Source of the DNA: JBFJKD01 sp041600415
Lineage (GTDB): Bacteria > Pseudomonadota > Gammaproteobacteria > Pseudomonadales > Porticoccaceae
NCBI GenBank assembly: GCA_041600415.1
Contig: JBFIKF010000002.1
Coordinates: 186,001 to 250,000 of the forward strand
Reading direction: 5' to 3'
Length of the DNA: 64,000 nt
The position numbers were made by a program, and so were the translations under genes. This document shows positions 18,229 through 28,133 of the stretch, in pieces. The notes beneath the pieces are model-generated. The model ran no database searches and was not told where the DNA came from. It saw only the letters and a list, made by a program, of their open reading frames with translations. Each line of letters begins with the position of its first letter. Position 1 is the stretch's first letter.

Positions 18229-18813
18229 TTACACAGTGTGGCTGAACCGGCTACCCAACTGCACACCCTGGCGCTGCACGATATGTTGAATTAGCTGCTC
18301 CTCAGTATTTTTATTGAGATCCACAAAATCCAGACGCAACCAGTACGGCCGCGCACCGTCCTGACGACGCTCGCAATCAATGACGGTACCGGTCAATGTC
18401 AAATTAACATTGGACGGTTTGAGCGTAACAAACAAATCCAGGGCCTGACCGCGCTCAAACGTCTCGTTACACGCAAAACCAATACCACAACCGCTTAACC
18501 CAACCTCCAGCTCCTCATGCACCAGACCACTGATATCGTATTGGCAGTCATCCATATCGATCTCCGCGGCAAGCACGGCCAATTTTCTATTTAGCAGGGC
18601 TATCGCCGAAGCGGCCACCGGCTGTTCCCGCCACAGTGTATTGATGACGGTATTTAGTTCCCGATCGATTCCTTGCAAAATATGCGACGCAGTCATCTGC
18701 AACTGCCCGTCGCAATCGGTCGGCACCTGATTGGCATTACCGTCGCTGATACGGTACCTGAGCCCAATCGTATCGTTGATACGGAAATAACGTCGTCTTT
18801 CGGAATCAGCCAC
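18229..18813 (-). CDS. PilZ-domain protein with degenerate c-di-GMP motif
   Basis: About 194 residues from a GTG at 18813 that overlaps the pomB stop and has AAGAGGA upstream. An in-frame ATG at 18843, deeper inside pomB, is the alternative. The first PilZ motif RxxxR is intact (R7 and R11 in RRRYFR). The second, normally (D/N)xSxxG, reads GLSGCG, so its first residue is glycine. About 90 residues separate the motifs, including a likely helical insert (HILQGIDRELNTVINTLW). This recalls tetrameric PilZ variants that bind c-di-GMP poorly. It ends the pomA-pomB-pilZ operon, so a role in stator control is likely but inferred. Confidence 0.85.
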   Translation of the reverse strand: MADSERRRYFRINDTIGLRYRISDGNANQVPTDCDGQLQMTASHILQGIDRELNTVINTLWREQPVAASAIALLNRKLAVLAAEIDMDDCQYDISGLVHEELEVGLSGCGIGFACNETFERGQALDLFVTLKPSNVNLTLTGTVIDCERRQDGARPYWLRLDFVDLNKNTEEQLIQHIVQRQGVQLGSRFSHTV

Positions 18814-19837
18814 GAATTTCGTCCTCTTCTTGGTCTGACGCATCGGGCGTAGCGTCCAGAGTGAGTGAATTTGGATGTTGTTCGAGTTGCAACGAGCGCA
18901 GCAACGCTTGCTCCGACTCTTTCAATTTATTGAGTTCAGCAGAGGTTTCATCGTCGAATCCCTGGCGAACAACTATTTCTACCCGACGATTGCGACTACG
19001 ATTTTCGTCCGTGTCGTTGTCCTCCAACGGCATGGTGTCGGCATAACCGATCAACACCATACGTCGATCATTGATCACCCCATCGCGCAATAATTCATGG
19101 GTCACGGTCAGGGCACGGGAGGACGACAGTTCCCAGTTGGATCTAAATTGATAATTTGCAATAGGCACGTTATCCGTGTGCCCCTCTACGGCAATCTTGC
19201 CATGAATATCTTTCAGAACTTCCCGCAACTTGGCCATCACCGGTATAAAGCCCGCATTCAGTACCGCAGACCCCGAAGGAAACGACCATTTTTCACGGAT
19301 TCTGATGGTAATAGATCGCCCTGACGCTATTATCTCAACTTTACCCGCCTCCACTTCTTCATATAGTTTTTCGCTTAACTTAAGTGCATCTCGATTAGTT
19401 TCGTCGATCAGCCCTTTCAATTTCTCAACCAGCAGGCGCTTCGCCGATTCATCTGCCCCATCCACCCCACTGCCCTTGCCTACCTGCTCGTTGATGCCCG
19501 GCTTTTCCACCCGTATATCGAGGGTTTGCTTGGTCGAGTCCACTGTGAACTGATTAACCACGCTCATTGGTGTGGGTGCCGGTCGCCCGGGGCTAAATTC
19601 CTGGGCGATAATACTGGTACCCTTGGGTATGTCCTTGGCCTTGACCTGATTCTGGACGCCGAAGGCCTCCTTCATGGAACCCGCCACCTGTTTATACTTC
19701 TGTGCATCCATCTCCGAGAACGCCAACAGCAATACAAAAAAGCACATCAAAAGCGACATCAAATCCGCAAACGTAGCCATCCACGCGGGAAGTCCAGGCG
19801 GTTTATCGTCCTCACCTCCAGCGCCGAATTCAATCAT
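18806..19837 (-). CDS. pomB: Sodium-type flagellar motor stator protein PomB
   Basis: A 343-residue MotB/PomB protein. The plug-and-helix region PPGLPAWMATFADLMSLLMC contains the ion-binding aspartate D25. The stretch KDIPKGTSIIAQEFSPGRP is characteristic of Vibrio PomB and absent from proton-type MotB. The C-terminal OmpA-like peptidoglycan-binding domain has VEGHTDNVPI, NWELSSSRA and NRRVEIVV. The protein anchors the stator to peptidoglycan and carries Na+ with PomA. It starts 22 bp after pomA and overlaps the pilZ gene. A divergent acidic tail (about residues 295-343) follows the OmpA domain. Confidence 0.94.
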   Translation of the reverse strand: MIEFGAGGEDDKPPGLPAWMATFADLMSLLMCFFVLLLAFSEMDAQKYKQVAGSMKEAFGVQNQVKAKDIPKGTSIIAQEFSPGRPAPTPMSVVNQFTVDSTKQTLDIRVEKPGINEQVGKGSGVDGADESAKRLLVEKLKGLIDETNRDALKLSEKLYEEVEAGKVEIIASGRSITIRIREKWSFPSGSAVLNAGFIPVMAKLREVLKDIHGKIAVEGHTDNVPIANYQFRSNWELSSSRALTVTHELLRDGVINDRRMVLIGYADTMPLEDNDTDENRSRNRRVEIVVRQGFDDETSAELNKLKESEQALLRSLQLEQHPNSLTLDATPDASDQEEDEIRG

Positions 19838-19859
19838 CTCCTACCTCAGTGTCGCGGGC

Positions 19860-20630
19860 TTAAGCAGGCTGCTCGCTGGGTTCTACGGCACGTTTTGAGG
19901 GCGCCAGGTAGGCCTTCAACATAGAATCGATTACTCGGGGATTTTTACCTTCCTGAATCGCCAGCACTCCGTCGATGCAGATTGCTTTCAACAAGCCTTC
20001 TTCGGTTTTACGCAAGGTTAGTTTGTCCGCTATAGGTATGGCCACCATATTGGCAAACATCGCACCGTACAGTGTAGTGAGCAACGCCACCGCCATCGCC
20101 GGACCTATCTTTTTGGGGTCGTCCATGGCCGACAACATCTGCACCAAACCAATCAGCGTACCAATCATACCCATGGCTGGCGCCACATCACCGGTAGCCG
20201 AAAATACCTTTGCGCCCCATTTGTGGCGCTCCACCGTTTGCTGTAATTCCTTGTGCATCAGGGTTTGAATTACCTCTCTATTGTGGCCATCGATCAGCAT
20301 TTTGATGCCTTCATCCAGAAAGGCATTGCTGATTTCCCGCCCTTCCAGGGCCAGCATGCCCTCCTTCCGAGCGACCTCCGCCAGACTAACGATTTCTGGA
20401 ATCAACAGTTCGGGAGACTGCTGTCTGGATATAAACGCCTTAAGGGCTACCTTGAATGCATTGATAAACTGGGCGATGTTGAATTTCATCAGCACCACCA
20501 GAAAAGTTCCCCCAAACACAATGATCAGGGAAGGTATGTTAAAAAAAATCAACGGCGAGCCGCCAAGGACAATTGAGGCCATCACCACTCCCATCGCCCC
20601 CACCAGCCCGACCAAGGTTGCCAAATCCAT
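19860..20630 (-). CDS. pomA: Sodium-type flagellar motor stator protein PomA
   Basis: A 256-residue MotA/PomA protein with four helices. The start MDLATLVGLVGAMG, the central GDVAPAMGMIGTLIGLVQML and the following AMDDPKKIGPAMAVALLTTLYGA are nearly identical to Vibrio PomA. The C-terminus LAIQEGKNPRVIDSMLKAYL also matches. PomA forms the torque-generating ring around PomB and works with Na+. AAGGAG lies upstream of the ATG. The rest of the flagellar system is outside the window. The neighbouring Na+-NQR genes supply a sodium gradient. Confidence 0.95.
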   Translation of the reverse strand: MDLATLVGLVGAMGVVMASIVLGGSPLIFFNIPSLIIVFGGTFLVVLMKFNIAQFINAFKVALKAFISRQQSPELLIPEIVSLAEVARKEGMLALEGREISNAFLDEGIKMLIDGHNREVIQTLMHKELQQTVERHKWGAKVFSATGDVAPAMGMIGTLIGLVQMLSAMDDPKKIGPAMAVALLTTLYGAMFANMVAIPIADKLTLRKTEEGLLKAICIDGVLAIQEGKNPRVIDSMLKAYLAPSKRAVEPSEQPA

Positions 20631-20898
20631 AGATAGCTCCTTTGCAGTTACCCCGTTATCGGCGCGAAGGGCTAAATCTTGAGTGCCAGGAACGATAGAA
20701 TTTACTCCCAGCAGCGGGTATTAACTGCGCCACCATTGGCCATAAGTTACTGCGCCCAAAGATAATATTGAGGGTTTTACGGTGACAATCACGCTCTCGG
20801 GATGGGAAAAGGGTGTTGCTACAGCGCGGATAGCCCTTTACATGAACAAGCGCCTGTTTTCGGCGATTTATTGTAGCGTGTTGCCACCCCCAGCCTGG

Positions 20899-22395
20899 CT
20901 AAGCCATCATCAAATCCATAAATTCATGCACCGGGGTTGCCTCCAGTCGCGCCTGATCCCGACACAGTGCGAAAATTTCCACGCACTTAAATGGCGGGAA
21001 GCAGGTAGCCAGATTACGTTGAAATTTTTCCTCTAACAGCGGTATACCCTCGGCGCGGCGACGGCGATGCCCCAGCGGATATTCAACCTCGACTTTGCCG
21101 GTAGTGCTTCCTCCCTTAAAAAACACCTGCACTGCGTTTGCTATGGAGCGCTTGTCGGGATTGTGATAGTCGCGGGAGTAGCGTGGCTCCTCCACAATTT
21201 GCATTTTCCTTCGTAATTCGTCAATTAATGGGTTCCCGGCATGAAAGTCGTCCGCATAGTGGGTCGCCTCCAGCTTCCCAAAAATTAACGCTACCGCCGT
21301 CATATACTGCAGGCAATGGTCCCGGTCTGCGGGATTTGCCAGGGGACCAACCTTCGAGATGATACGAATCGCCGACTCGTGGGTGGTGACCACAATTGTC
21401 TGAATATCCTGCCAACGATCTTTCATCTGCGGGTGCAGTATTACCGCCGCTTCGCAGGCCGTCTGGGCATGAAATTCTGCCGGAAAGGAAATTTTAAACA
21501 GAATATTCTCCATCACGTAACTGCCATACCTGCGGGGAATTTTGAACTGCCGTTCTGCTGGCGCCTTGAGTTTTAGATCCACGCAGGTATGACTAAACGC
21601 CACATCATAAAAACCCCACTGCCGCGCCGTCAGTACTCCCGGAATACCCATTTCGCCGCGCATGGTGATCTCTGCCAGACGCACCGCGCGGGAAGTGGCA
21701 TCCCCAGCCGCCCAGGACTTACGCGATCCCGCATTTGGCGCGTGTCGATAGGTGCGCAACGCCGAGCCATCCACCCAGGCCTGAGACAGGGCCGCCATAA
21801 TTTGCTCCCGGTTACCTCCCATCAACTTGCATACCACCGCCGTCGAAGCCACCCGTACCAGTAACACGTGACATAACCCAACCCGGTTGAAACTGTTTTC
21901 CAGCGCTATCACGCCCTGAATTTCGTGGGCCATGACCATTGCTTCCAGCACAGATTTCATGGTCAGCGCTGGTTTCCCGACGTTGGTATTGATCTGGGAA
22001 ATATAATCGCAGATTGCGAGAATGCCACCCAGATTGTCCGATGGGTGACCCCACTCCGCCGCCAACCAGGTGTCGTTATAATCGAGCCAGCGGATGGCAC
22101 AGCCGATATCCCACGCCGCCTTGACCGGATCGAGGCGAAAGGATGTGCCCGGCACCCGCGCACCATTCGGCACCACCGTACCCTCCACCAACGGGCCAAG
22201 GAGACGGGTGCACTCCGGGAACTGTAATGCCAATAATCCACAGCCCAGCGTATCCATCAGGCAGTTGCGGGCGGTGTTCATCGCCTCCGCTGAATCAATT
22301 TGATAATTAAGCACGTAATCGGCGATATCCTGAATCACCCGGTCGTAGTCGGGGCGGACATTGCGATCCGCATTAACTTCTCCCTGTGAACTCAT
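20899..22395 (-). CDS. prpD: 2-methylcitrate dehydratase PrpD
   Basis: PrpD dehydrates 2-methylcitrate in the propionate-degrading 2-methylcitrate cycle. The protein matches the MmgE/PrpD family along its length: VIQDIADYV, AIRWLDYNDTWLAAEWGHPSDNLGGILA, the AGDATSRAVRLA segment and HAQTACEAAV. The frame opens at 22422, but the ATG at 22395 (MSSQGEVN) has GCAGGAG upstream and is preferred, giving 498 residues. prpD is last in the prp cluster, separated from prpF by a 528-bp AT-rich gap, so it may have its own promoter. Both PrpD and the AcnD-PrpF pair are present, as in Pseudomonas. Confidence 0.95.
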   Translation of the reverse strand: MSSQGEVNADRNVRPDYDRVIQDIADYVLNYQIDSAEAMNTARNCLMDTLGCGLLALQFPECTRLLGPLVEGTVVPNGARVPGTSFRLDPVKAAWDIGCAIRWLDYNDTWLAAEWGHPSDNLGGILAICDYISQINTNVGKPALTMKSVLEAMVMAHEIQGVIALENSFNRVGLCHVLLVRVASTAVVCKLMGGNREQIMAALSQAWVDGSALRTYRHAPNAGSRKSWAAGDATSRAVRLAEITMRGEMGIPGVLTARQWGFYDVAFSHTCVDLKLKAPAERQFKIPRRYGSYVMENILFKISFPAEFHAQTACEAAVILHPQMKDRWQDIQTIVVTTHESAIRIISKVGPLANPADRDHCLQYMTAVALIFGKLEATHYADDFHAGNPLIDELRRKMQIVEEPRYSRDYHNPDKRSIANAVQVFFKGGSTTGKVEVEYPLGHRRRRAEGIPLLEEKFQRNLATCFPPFKCVEIFALCRDQARLEATPVHEFMDLMMA

Positions 22396-22923
22396 AATCG
22401 AAACTCCTGCTACTCTACTCACGCCAACGCACTAGGCTACACAAACTGTCTGAACATAAGTCAAGAGCGTCGCGAACGTCAATCATTTACAAGTGCGCGC
22501 GCCCAGTCATTCATCAATACTGGCCGATTTCTATCGGTGGTTATTATTGTATGAAATACACACAATTTCGGAGCAAATAATTATTTTCGATAGTTCAAAA
22601 GAAGTGGCAGTTATTGACTGTCACTGGCTACCAATCAATATTCACCAAGCCGATCAGTGTTCGATAATTTTAATGGTATACAGTCGTCAATACTAAGTAG
22701 CCTGCTAGCCACAGGGCAACATGTTTACAAAAGGGGAAACAGCGTGTTCGTTAAATTTAAATTCACGCGTGGCGTTGTCGTTATTATTCATGCATAGCTA
22801 TCCCTGAACATTTCGAAAATCTAGCCAGGTATTAATTTTATTTATATGGTGGCATTCCTATGAATATCCGGCCAACCATCCGGAAACTTTCCCCATATCC
22901 TGCCCATACTTTGTTTGGCTTTC
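22396..22923. other. 528-bp AT-rich intergenic region between prpF and prpD
   Basis: No convincing gene is seen. The stretch is visibly richer in A/T than its surroundings. An imperfect inverted repeat (AGTGGCAG / CTGTCACT around a 7-base loop) lies near 22606-22628. A minus-strand TTGACT about 70 bp before prpD could be part of its promoter, but no matching -10 box is clear. In Pseudomonas a short gene occupies this place. None is recognisable here. Confidence 0.5.
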
Positions 22924-24102
22924 CTAATAACAATCCCCTGGCACTCGCACCCAGCCTTCCATCAGAACTCGAGCGCTGCGGCTCATGCTGGCCTGAGTCA
23001 CCACCCATTCGCCATTGACCAACCTGGCTTCAGCACCCACCCGCAGGGTGCCCGACGGGTGACCGAAGCGCACCGCACTGCGCCCGCCGTCGCCAGCCGC
23101 TAGATTCACCAACGTACCCGGCACCGCGGCGGCGGTACCGATTGCTACTGCTGCGGTACCCATCATGGCGTGATGTAGTTTACCCATGGACAGGGCGCGT
23201 ACCTGCAGGTCGATATCCGTCACCGCAACCTTTTTACCGCTGGAAGAAACGTATTCCCCGGGAGGGGCGATAAAGGCTACTTTGGGTGTGTGCTGGCGCC
23301 CAGCTGCCTCCTCCAGACTTTTGATCAAGCCCATGCGCAACGCTCCGCGGGCGCGAATTGTTTCAAACATCGCCAGAGCTTCAGGGTCGCTATTGATGAC
23401 GTCCTGCAATTCCGAGCCGTTGTAGCCGATGTCTGTGGCGTTAACAAAAATAGTCGGAATACCGGCATTGATCATAGTGGCCTTTAACGTGCCGACGCCC
23501 GGCACTTCCAGATCATCCACCAGATTACCGGTAGGAAACATGGCACCCTCACCATCGGCGGGATCGATAAAATCCACCTGCACTTCCGCCGCGGGAAAGG
23601 TTACGCCATCCAGCTCAAAATCCCCGGTTTCTTGCACCTGACCGTTGGTCACAGGTACATGGGTAATAATCGTTTTGCAAATATTAGCCTGCCAGATGCG
23701 CACAGTAGCAATGCCGTCCTTTGGTATTCGGCTCGCGTCTAGCAGGCCGTTGCTTATGGCGAACGGTCCGACGGCGGCGGACAAATTGCCGCAATTGCCA
23801 CTCCAGTCCACAAATGCCCTGTCAATAGCCACCTGGCCAAAGAGGTAATCCACGTCGTGATCCGGCCTGCTGCTTCTGGAAATAATGACCGTCTTGCTGG
23901 TGCTCGAAGTAGCCCCGCCCATGCCGTCGGTGTGCTTACCATAGGGGTCGGGGCTGCCGATCACGCGCAACAGCAGTTTGTCGCGGGCTACGCCCGGCAC
24001 CTGGCACCGCTCAGGCAGGTCCTGCAGACGGAAGAATACGCCCTTACTGGTGCCGCCGCGCATATAGGTGGCCGGAATTTTAATTTGCGGGGCTTGTGCC
24101 AT
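22924..24102 (-). CDS. prpF: AcnD-accessory protein PrpF (2-methylaconitate isomerase)
   Basis: PrpF isomerises 2-methylaconitate from the trans to the cis form, letting AcnD complete the dehydration/rehydration of 2-methylcitrate. The 392-residue protein has the family start IPATYMRGGTSKGVFFRL, the DGMGGATSSTSKTVI loop, DWSGNCGNLSAAVGPFAI with the conserved cysteine, and the C-terminal GHPSGTLRVGAEA. Its AGGA ribosome site overlaps the acnD stop codon (10 bp between genes), indicating coupling to acnD. Confidence 0.96.
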   Translation of the reverse strand: MAQAPQIKIPATYMRGGTSKGVFFRLQDLPERCQVPGVARDKLLLRVIGSPDPYGKHTDGMGGATSSTSKTVIISRSSRPDHDVDYLFGQVAIDRAFVDWSGNCGNLSAAVGPFAISNGLLDASRIPKDGIATVRIWQANICKTIITHVPVTNGQVQETGDFELDGVTFPAAEVQVDFIDPADGEGAMFPTGNLVDDLEVPGVGTLKATMINAGIPTIFVNATDIGYNGSELQDVINSDPEALAMFETIRARGALRMGLIKSLEEAAGRQHTPKVAFIAPPGEYVSSSGKKVAVTDIDLQVRALSMGKLHHAMMGTAAVAIGTAAAVPGTLVNLAAGDGGRSAVRFGHPSGTLRVGAEARLVNGEWVVTQASMSRSARVLMEGWVRVPGDCY

Positions 24103-24112
24103 AGGGGAATTC

Positions 24113-26719
24113 CTAAGCGGCTACCGTGGACTCAAGAAAGTCCTGGGCAAAACGCTGCAATACACCGCCCGCTTCGTAAATGGAGACTTCTTCGGCGGTA
24201 TCCAGTCGGCAAGTGACCGGCACTTCCAGGCGCTCGCCATTTTTGCGGGTAATGATTAAGGTCAGGGTTGCGCCTGGAGTGCGCTCCCCCGCCACGTCGT
24301 ACACTTCGCTGCCATCAATACCCAGAGAGTTGCGGTTGGTGCCGGATTTAAATTCCAGTGGCAACACGCCCATGCCCACCAGATTGGTGCGGTGGATACG
24401 CTCGAAGCCCTCGGCGACGATAGCTTCCACCCCAGCGAGGCGCACGCCCTTGGCAGCCCAGTCCCGGGAGGAGCCCTGGCCGTAATCGGCCCCAGCGATA
24501 ATGATCAAGGGTTGTTTGCGCTGCATATAGGTTTCGATAGCTTCCCACATGCGCGTAACCTTGCCCTCCGGCTCGATACGCGCCAGCGAACCTTGTTTGA
24601 TCTTGCCGTTCTCCTGCACCATTTCGTTTAACAGCTTGGGATTGGCGAAGGTAGCGCGCTGGGCAGTGAGGTGGTCACCGCGGTGGGTGGCATAAGAATT
24701 AAAGTCCACCTCCGGTAAACCCATTTTAGCCAGGTACGCCCCCGCAGCGCTGTCCAGCATAATTGCATTCGAAGGCGACAGGTGGTCGGTAGTGATATTG
24801 TCCCCCAGCACCGCCAGCGGACGCATACCGCGCAGAGTACGCTCGCCAGCCAGTGCGCCTTCCCCTTCTTGATCCCAATAGGGCGGACGCCGAATATAGG
24901 TGCTCTGCGCACGCCAGGCATATAGCGGGCTGACCGTTCCACTAACGTTTTCTTGCACCTCGAACATGGGAATATAGACGTCGCGAAACTGTTGCGGCTT
25001 TACACTTTGTTCGACGATAGCATCGATTTCCTCGTCGCTCGGCCAGATATCTTTCAGGGTTACTTCATGACCATCCTGATCGATGCCGAGAATATCTTTT
25101 TCGATATCGAAGCGGATGGTTCCGGCAATGGCGTAGGCCACCACCAATGGTGGCGATGCCAGAAATGCTTGCTTGGCATAGGGGTGAATGCGGCCATCGA
25201 AATTGCGATTGCCGGATAACACCGCAGTCGCATAGAGATCCCGGTCGACCACTTCTTGCTGAATCTGCGGATCGAGTGCACCGCTCATGCCGTTGCAGGT
25301 GGTACACGCAAAACCCACGACACCAAATCCGAGCTGTTCCAGTTCCGTCATTAGTCCAGCGTCCTCAAGATACATTTTGACGGTTTTAGAACCCGGTGCG
25401 AGGGACGATTTCACCCAGGGTTTGCGGGTCAGGCCACGGGCATTGGCGTTGCGCGCCAGTAGTCCTGCCGCAATAACGTTGCGCGGATTACTGGTATTGG
25501 TACAACTGGTAATGGCGGCAATTATCACCGCGCCATCCGGCATCAGTCCTGCTTCGTTTTCAACCTTGCCAGAAATTCCCCTGGCGGCCAGTTCCGAGGT
25601 GGGTACCCGCGCATGGGGATTGGAGGGACCGGCAATGGTGCGCACCACCGATGAAAGATCGAAGTGCAATACGCGCTCATATTCCGCATTTTTTAAGGTA
25701 TCAGCCCACAGCCCAGCGTGTTTGGCATAGGTTTCAACCAGCGCTACCTGCTGGTCGTCGCGACCTGTCAGCTTGAGATAATCGATGGTTCTTGCGTCGA
25801 TATAAAACATCGCCGCTGTGGCACCAAATTCCGGGGTCATATTGGAAATAGTGGCGCGATCGCCGAGGGTTAAACTCTCCGCACCCGCCCCGAAAAACTC
25901 CAGATAGGAAGACACCACTTTGGCGTTGCGTAGAAATTCAGTTATCGCCAGCACGATATCCGTGGCGGTAATACCGGGCCGGGCCTTACCCGTCAGTTCG
26001 ACACCGATAATATCTGGCAGGCGCATCCAGGAAGCGCGACCGAGCATCACGCTTTCCGCTTCCAGACCACCCACGCCGATGGCAATCACACCCAGCGCGT
26101 CCACGTGGGGTGTATGACTGTCCGTACCCACCAACGTATCCGGGAACGCCACACCGTCGCGGGCATGTACCACCGGTGACATACGCTCCAGATTAATCTG
26201 ATGCATGATGCCGTTACCGGGGGGGATCACGTCCACGTTTTTGAAGGCGGTTTTGGTCCAGTTAATAAAATGGAAGCGATCGTCGTTGCGGCGGTCTTCA
26301 ATAGCACGGTTTTTTTCGAACGCGTCTTTTTCAAAGCCACCGTGCTCCACCGCCAGCGAGTGATCGACAATCAACTGGGTAGGCACAACCGGATTTACCT
26401 GCGCCGGATCGCCACCTTTTTTAGCGATGGCGTCCCGCAAACCCGCCAGATCCACCAACGCGGTTTGCCCGAGAATGTCGTGGCATACCACCCGTGCCGG
26501 ATACCAGGGGAAGTCCAGATCCCGTTTACGCTCGATAATCTGCTGCAACGACGTGGTCAGTGTCGCCGGATCGCAGCGCCGCACCAAATTTTCGGCGAAC
26601 ACTCGCGATGTGTAGGGAAGTTTGTCATAAGCACCCGGTTGAATGGCGTCAACCGCAGCGCGAGTGTCGAAATAATCCAGGTCGGTACCCGGTAAAAGTT
26701 TGCGGTAGTTAGTATTCAT
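24113..26719 (-). CDS. acnD: Fe/S-dependent 2-methylisocitrate dehydratase AcnD
   Basis: An 868-residue aconitase-family enzyme. Cysteines for the 4Fe-4S cluster are in SCTNTSNPRNV and CTTCNGMSG, and the swivel domain has GADYGQGSSRDWAAKGVRLAG. The start MNTNYRKLLPGTDLDYFDTRAAVDA and a length near 868 (against about 890 for AcnA) are characteristic of AcnD. With PrpF it converts 2-methylcitrate to 2-methylisocitrate. No strong ribosome site precedes the ATG. The 252 bp between it and prpC hold no gene. Confidence 0.96.
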   Translation of the reverse strand: MNTNYRKLLPGTDLDYFDTRAAVDAIQPGAYDKLPYTSRVFAENLVRRCDPATLTTSLQQIIERKRDLDFPWYPARVVCHDILGQTALVDLAGLRDAIAKKGGDPAQVNPVVPTQLIVDHSLAVEHGGFEKDAFEKNRAIEDRRNDDRFHFINWTKTAFKNVDVIPPGNGIMHQINLERMSPVVHARDGVAFPDTLVGTDSHTPHVDALGVIAIGVGGLEAESVMLGRASWMRLPDIIGVELTGKARPGITATDIVLAITEFLRNAKVVSSYLEFFGAGAESLTLGDRATISNMTPEFGATAAMFYIDARTIDYLKLTGRDDQQVALVETYAKHAGLWADTLKNAEYERVLHFDLSSVVRTIAGPSNPHARVPTSELAARGISGKVENEAGLMPDGAVIIAAITSCTNTSNPRNVIAAGLLARNANARGLTRKPWVKSSLAPGSKTVKMYLEDAGLMTELEQLGFGVVGFACTTCNGMSGALDPQIQQEVVDRDLYATAVLSGNRNFDGRIHPYAKQAFLASPPLVVAYAIAGTIRFDIEKDILGIDQDGHEVTLKDIWPSDEEIDAIVEQSVKPQQFRDVYIPMFEVQENVSGTVSPLYAWRAQSTYIRRPPYWDQEGEGALAGERTLRGMRPLAVLGDNITTDHLSPSNAIMLDSAAGAYLAKMGLPEVDFNSYATHRGDHLTAQRATFANPKLLNEMVQENGKIKQGSLARIEPEGKVTRMWEAIETYMQRKQPLIIIAGADYGQGSSRDWAAKGVRLAGVEAIVAEGFERIHRTNLVGMGVLPLEFKSGTNRNSLGIDGSEVYDVAGERTPGATLTLIITRKNGERLEVPVTCRLDTAEEVSIYEAGGVLQRFAQDFLESTVAA

Positions 26720-26971
26720 AACGTCGGAATTACTCGCAATGGCTCAAGGAAAATAAGTCAAATAATTGGTCACCCAGCATCTGGTTAGCGCACGTCGTAT
26801 TCTCATCGCTCACCAATGGCACACTGGCGCACTCGAGGGAGCCAGGAGCTGGTCAACGGCGCAATCTGCCCTCCGCTTCTGCGTCCGCTCCCGACGAACA
26901 AATACGCCCGGTTACGCGTCCTTTCACGGTAGTTTGCAAACTGCCGAAAACTATTCCGCGTTGTATGATCG

Positions 26972-28096
26972 TCAGCGTTGTGCGATCGATACCACTTTGC
27001 GTAGTTCCGGGCCGGTGTACTCCGCACTGGGCCGAATAATTCGATTATCCGCACGCTGCTCAAACACATGCGCTGCCCATCCCGTCAGTCGGGACATAAC
27101 AAATATCGGGGTAAACAATTTTGTGGGAATACCCATAAAATGGTAGGCCGACGCATGGAAAAAATCCGCATTACAAAACAGTTTTTTCTCGCGCCACATC
27201 ACTTCTTCGCAGCGTACCGACACCGGATACAACACCGTATCGCCGACGTCCCGCCCGAGTTTTTCCGCCCAGGATTTGATAATCGCGTTACGCGGGTCGG
27301 ATTCACTGTAGACAGCGTGCCCAAAACCCATGATTTTTTCCTTGCGCGCCAGCATGCCAAGCATGCCCTGTTCAGCATCATCGGGACTGGTAAAGCCCGC
27401 GATCATATCCATCGCAGCTTCATTAGCTCCGCCGTGCAATGGCCCGCGCAGGGTGCCGATCGCGCCGGTGATGCAAGAATGTAAATCTGATAAGGTCGAA
27501 GCACACACCCGCGCTGTAAAGGTTGATGCGTTAAATTCGTGTTCAGCATAAAGAATCAGCGATACGTGCATGACTTTTTCGTGTAAGGCGTTGGGTTTTT
27601 GGTCGCGCAGAAGATGTAGAAAATGAGCGCCAATGGAATCTTCCCCGGTATCAATATTTACCCGCACGCCATCGTGACTGAATCGATACCAGTAACAAAT
27701 AATCGAGGGAAATGCCGCCAACAACCTTTCCGTACGCGCGCCCTGTTGACTGAAGTCAGTTTCGGTTTCCAGGTTGCCGAGAAATGAACAGCCGGTGCGC
27801 ATCACGTCCATGGGGTGAGCGTCGGCGGGAATGCGTTCGAGTACGTCCTTCAATGTCTGCGGCAAATCACGCAACCCTTTGAGCCTGGCTTTGTAATCCG
27901 CCAGTTCTCCCACGGTGGGTAAGTGCCCTTTGAGAATCAGATGTGCAACTTCCTCGAACTCGCAATTTTCCGCAAGATCTTTGACATCGTAGCCACGGTA
28001 GGTCAGCCCGGAGCCGGATTTTCCCACAGTGGAAAGTGCGGTTTTACCAGCGACCTGTCCACGCAGACCAGCACCGGCAAGTTTTTTTTCAGCCAT
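26972..28096 (-). CDS. prpC: 2-methylcitrate synthase
   Basis: PrpC condenses propionyl-CoA with oxaloacetate. The 374-residue protein is of the short, unregulated citrate synthase type: GLRGQVAGKTALSTV, SGLTYRGYDVKDLAE, the catalytic histidines in LYAEHEFNASTF and GALHGGANE-like GPLHGGANEAAMDM, the GFGHAVY motif, and the catalytic-aspartate region NADFFHASAYH. Context between prpB and acnD separates it from ordinary citrate synthase. AAGGAATGAACC precedes the ATG. The gene is 37 bp downstream of prpB. Confidence 0.97.
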   Translation of the reverse strand: MAEKKLAGAGLRGQVAGKTALSTVGKSGSGLTYRGYDVKDLAENCEFEEVAHLILKGHLPTVGELADYKARLKGLRDLPQTLKDVLERIPADAHPMDVMRTGCSFLGNLETETDFSQQGARTERLLAAFPSIICYWYRFSHDGVRVNIDTGEDSIGAHFLHLLRDQKPNALHEKVMHVSLILYAEHEFNASTFTARVCASTLSDLHSCITGAIGTLRGPLHGGANEAAMDMIAGFTSPDDAEQGMLGMLARKEKIMGFGHAVYSESDPRNAIIKSWAEKLGRDVGDTVLYPVSVRCEEVMWREKKLFCNADFFHASAYHFMGIPTKLFTPIFVMSRLTGWAAHVFEQRADNRIIRPSAEYTGPELRKVVSIAQR

Positions 28097-28133
28097 GGTT
28101 CATTCCTTATCAATAAATTTTAATGCAGCCGCG

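Noticed and set aside
22493..22696. 67-codon plus-strand frame in the prpF-prpD gap
   Set aside because: No ribosome site and no family resemblance; the AT-rich DNA opens frames by chance.
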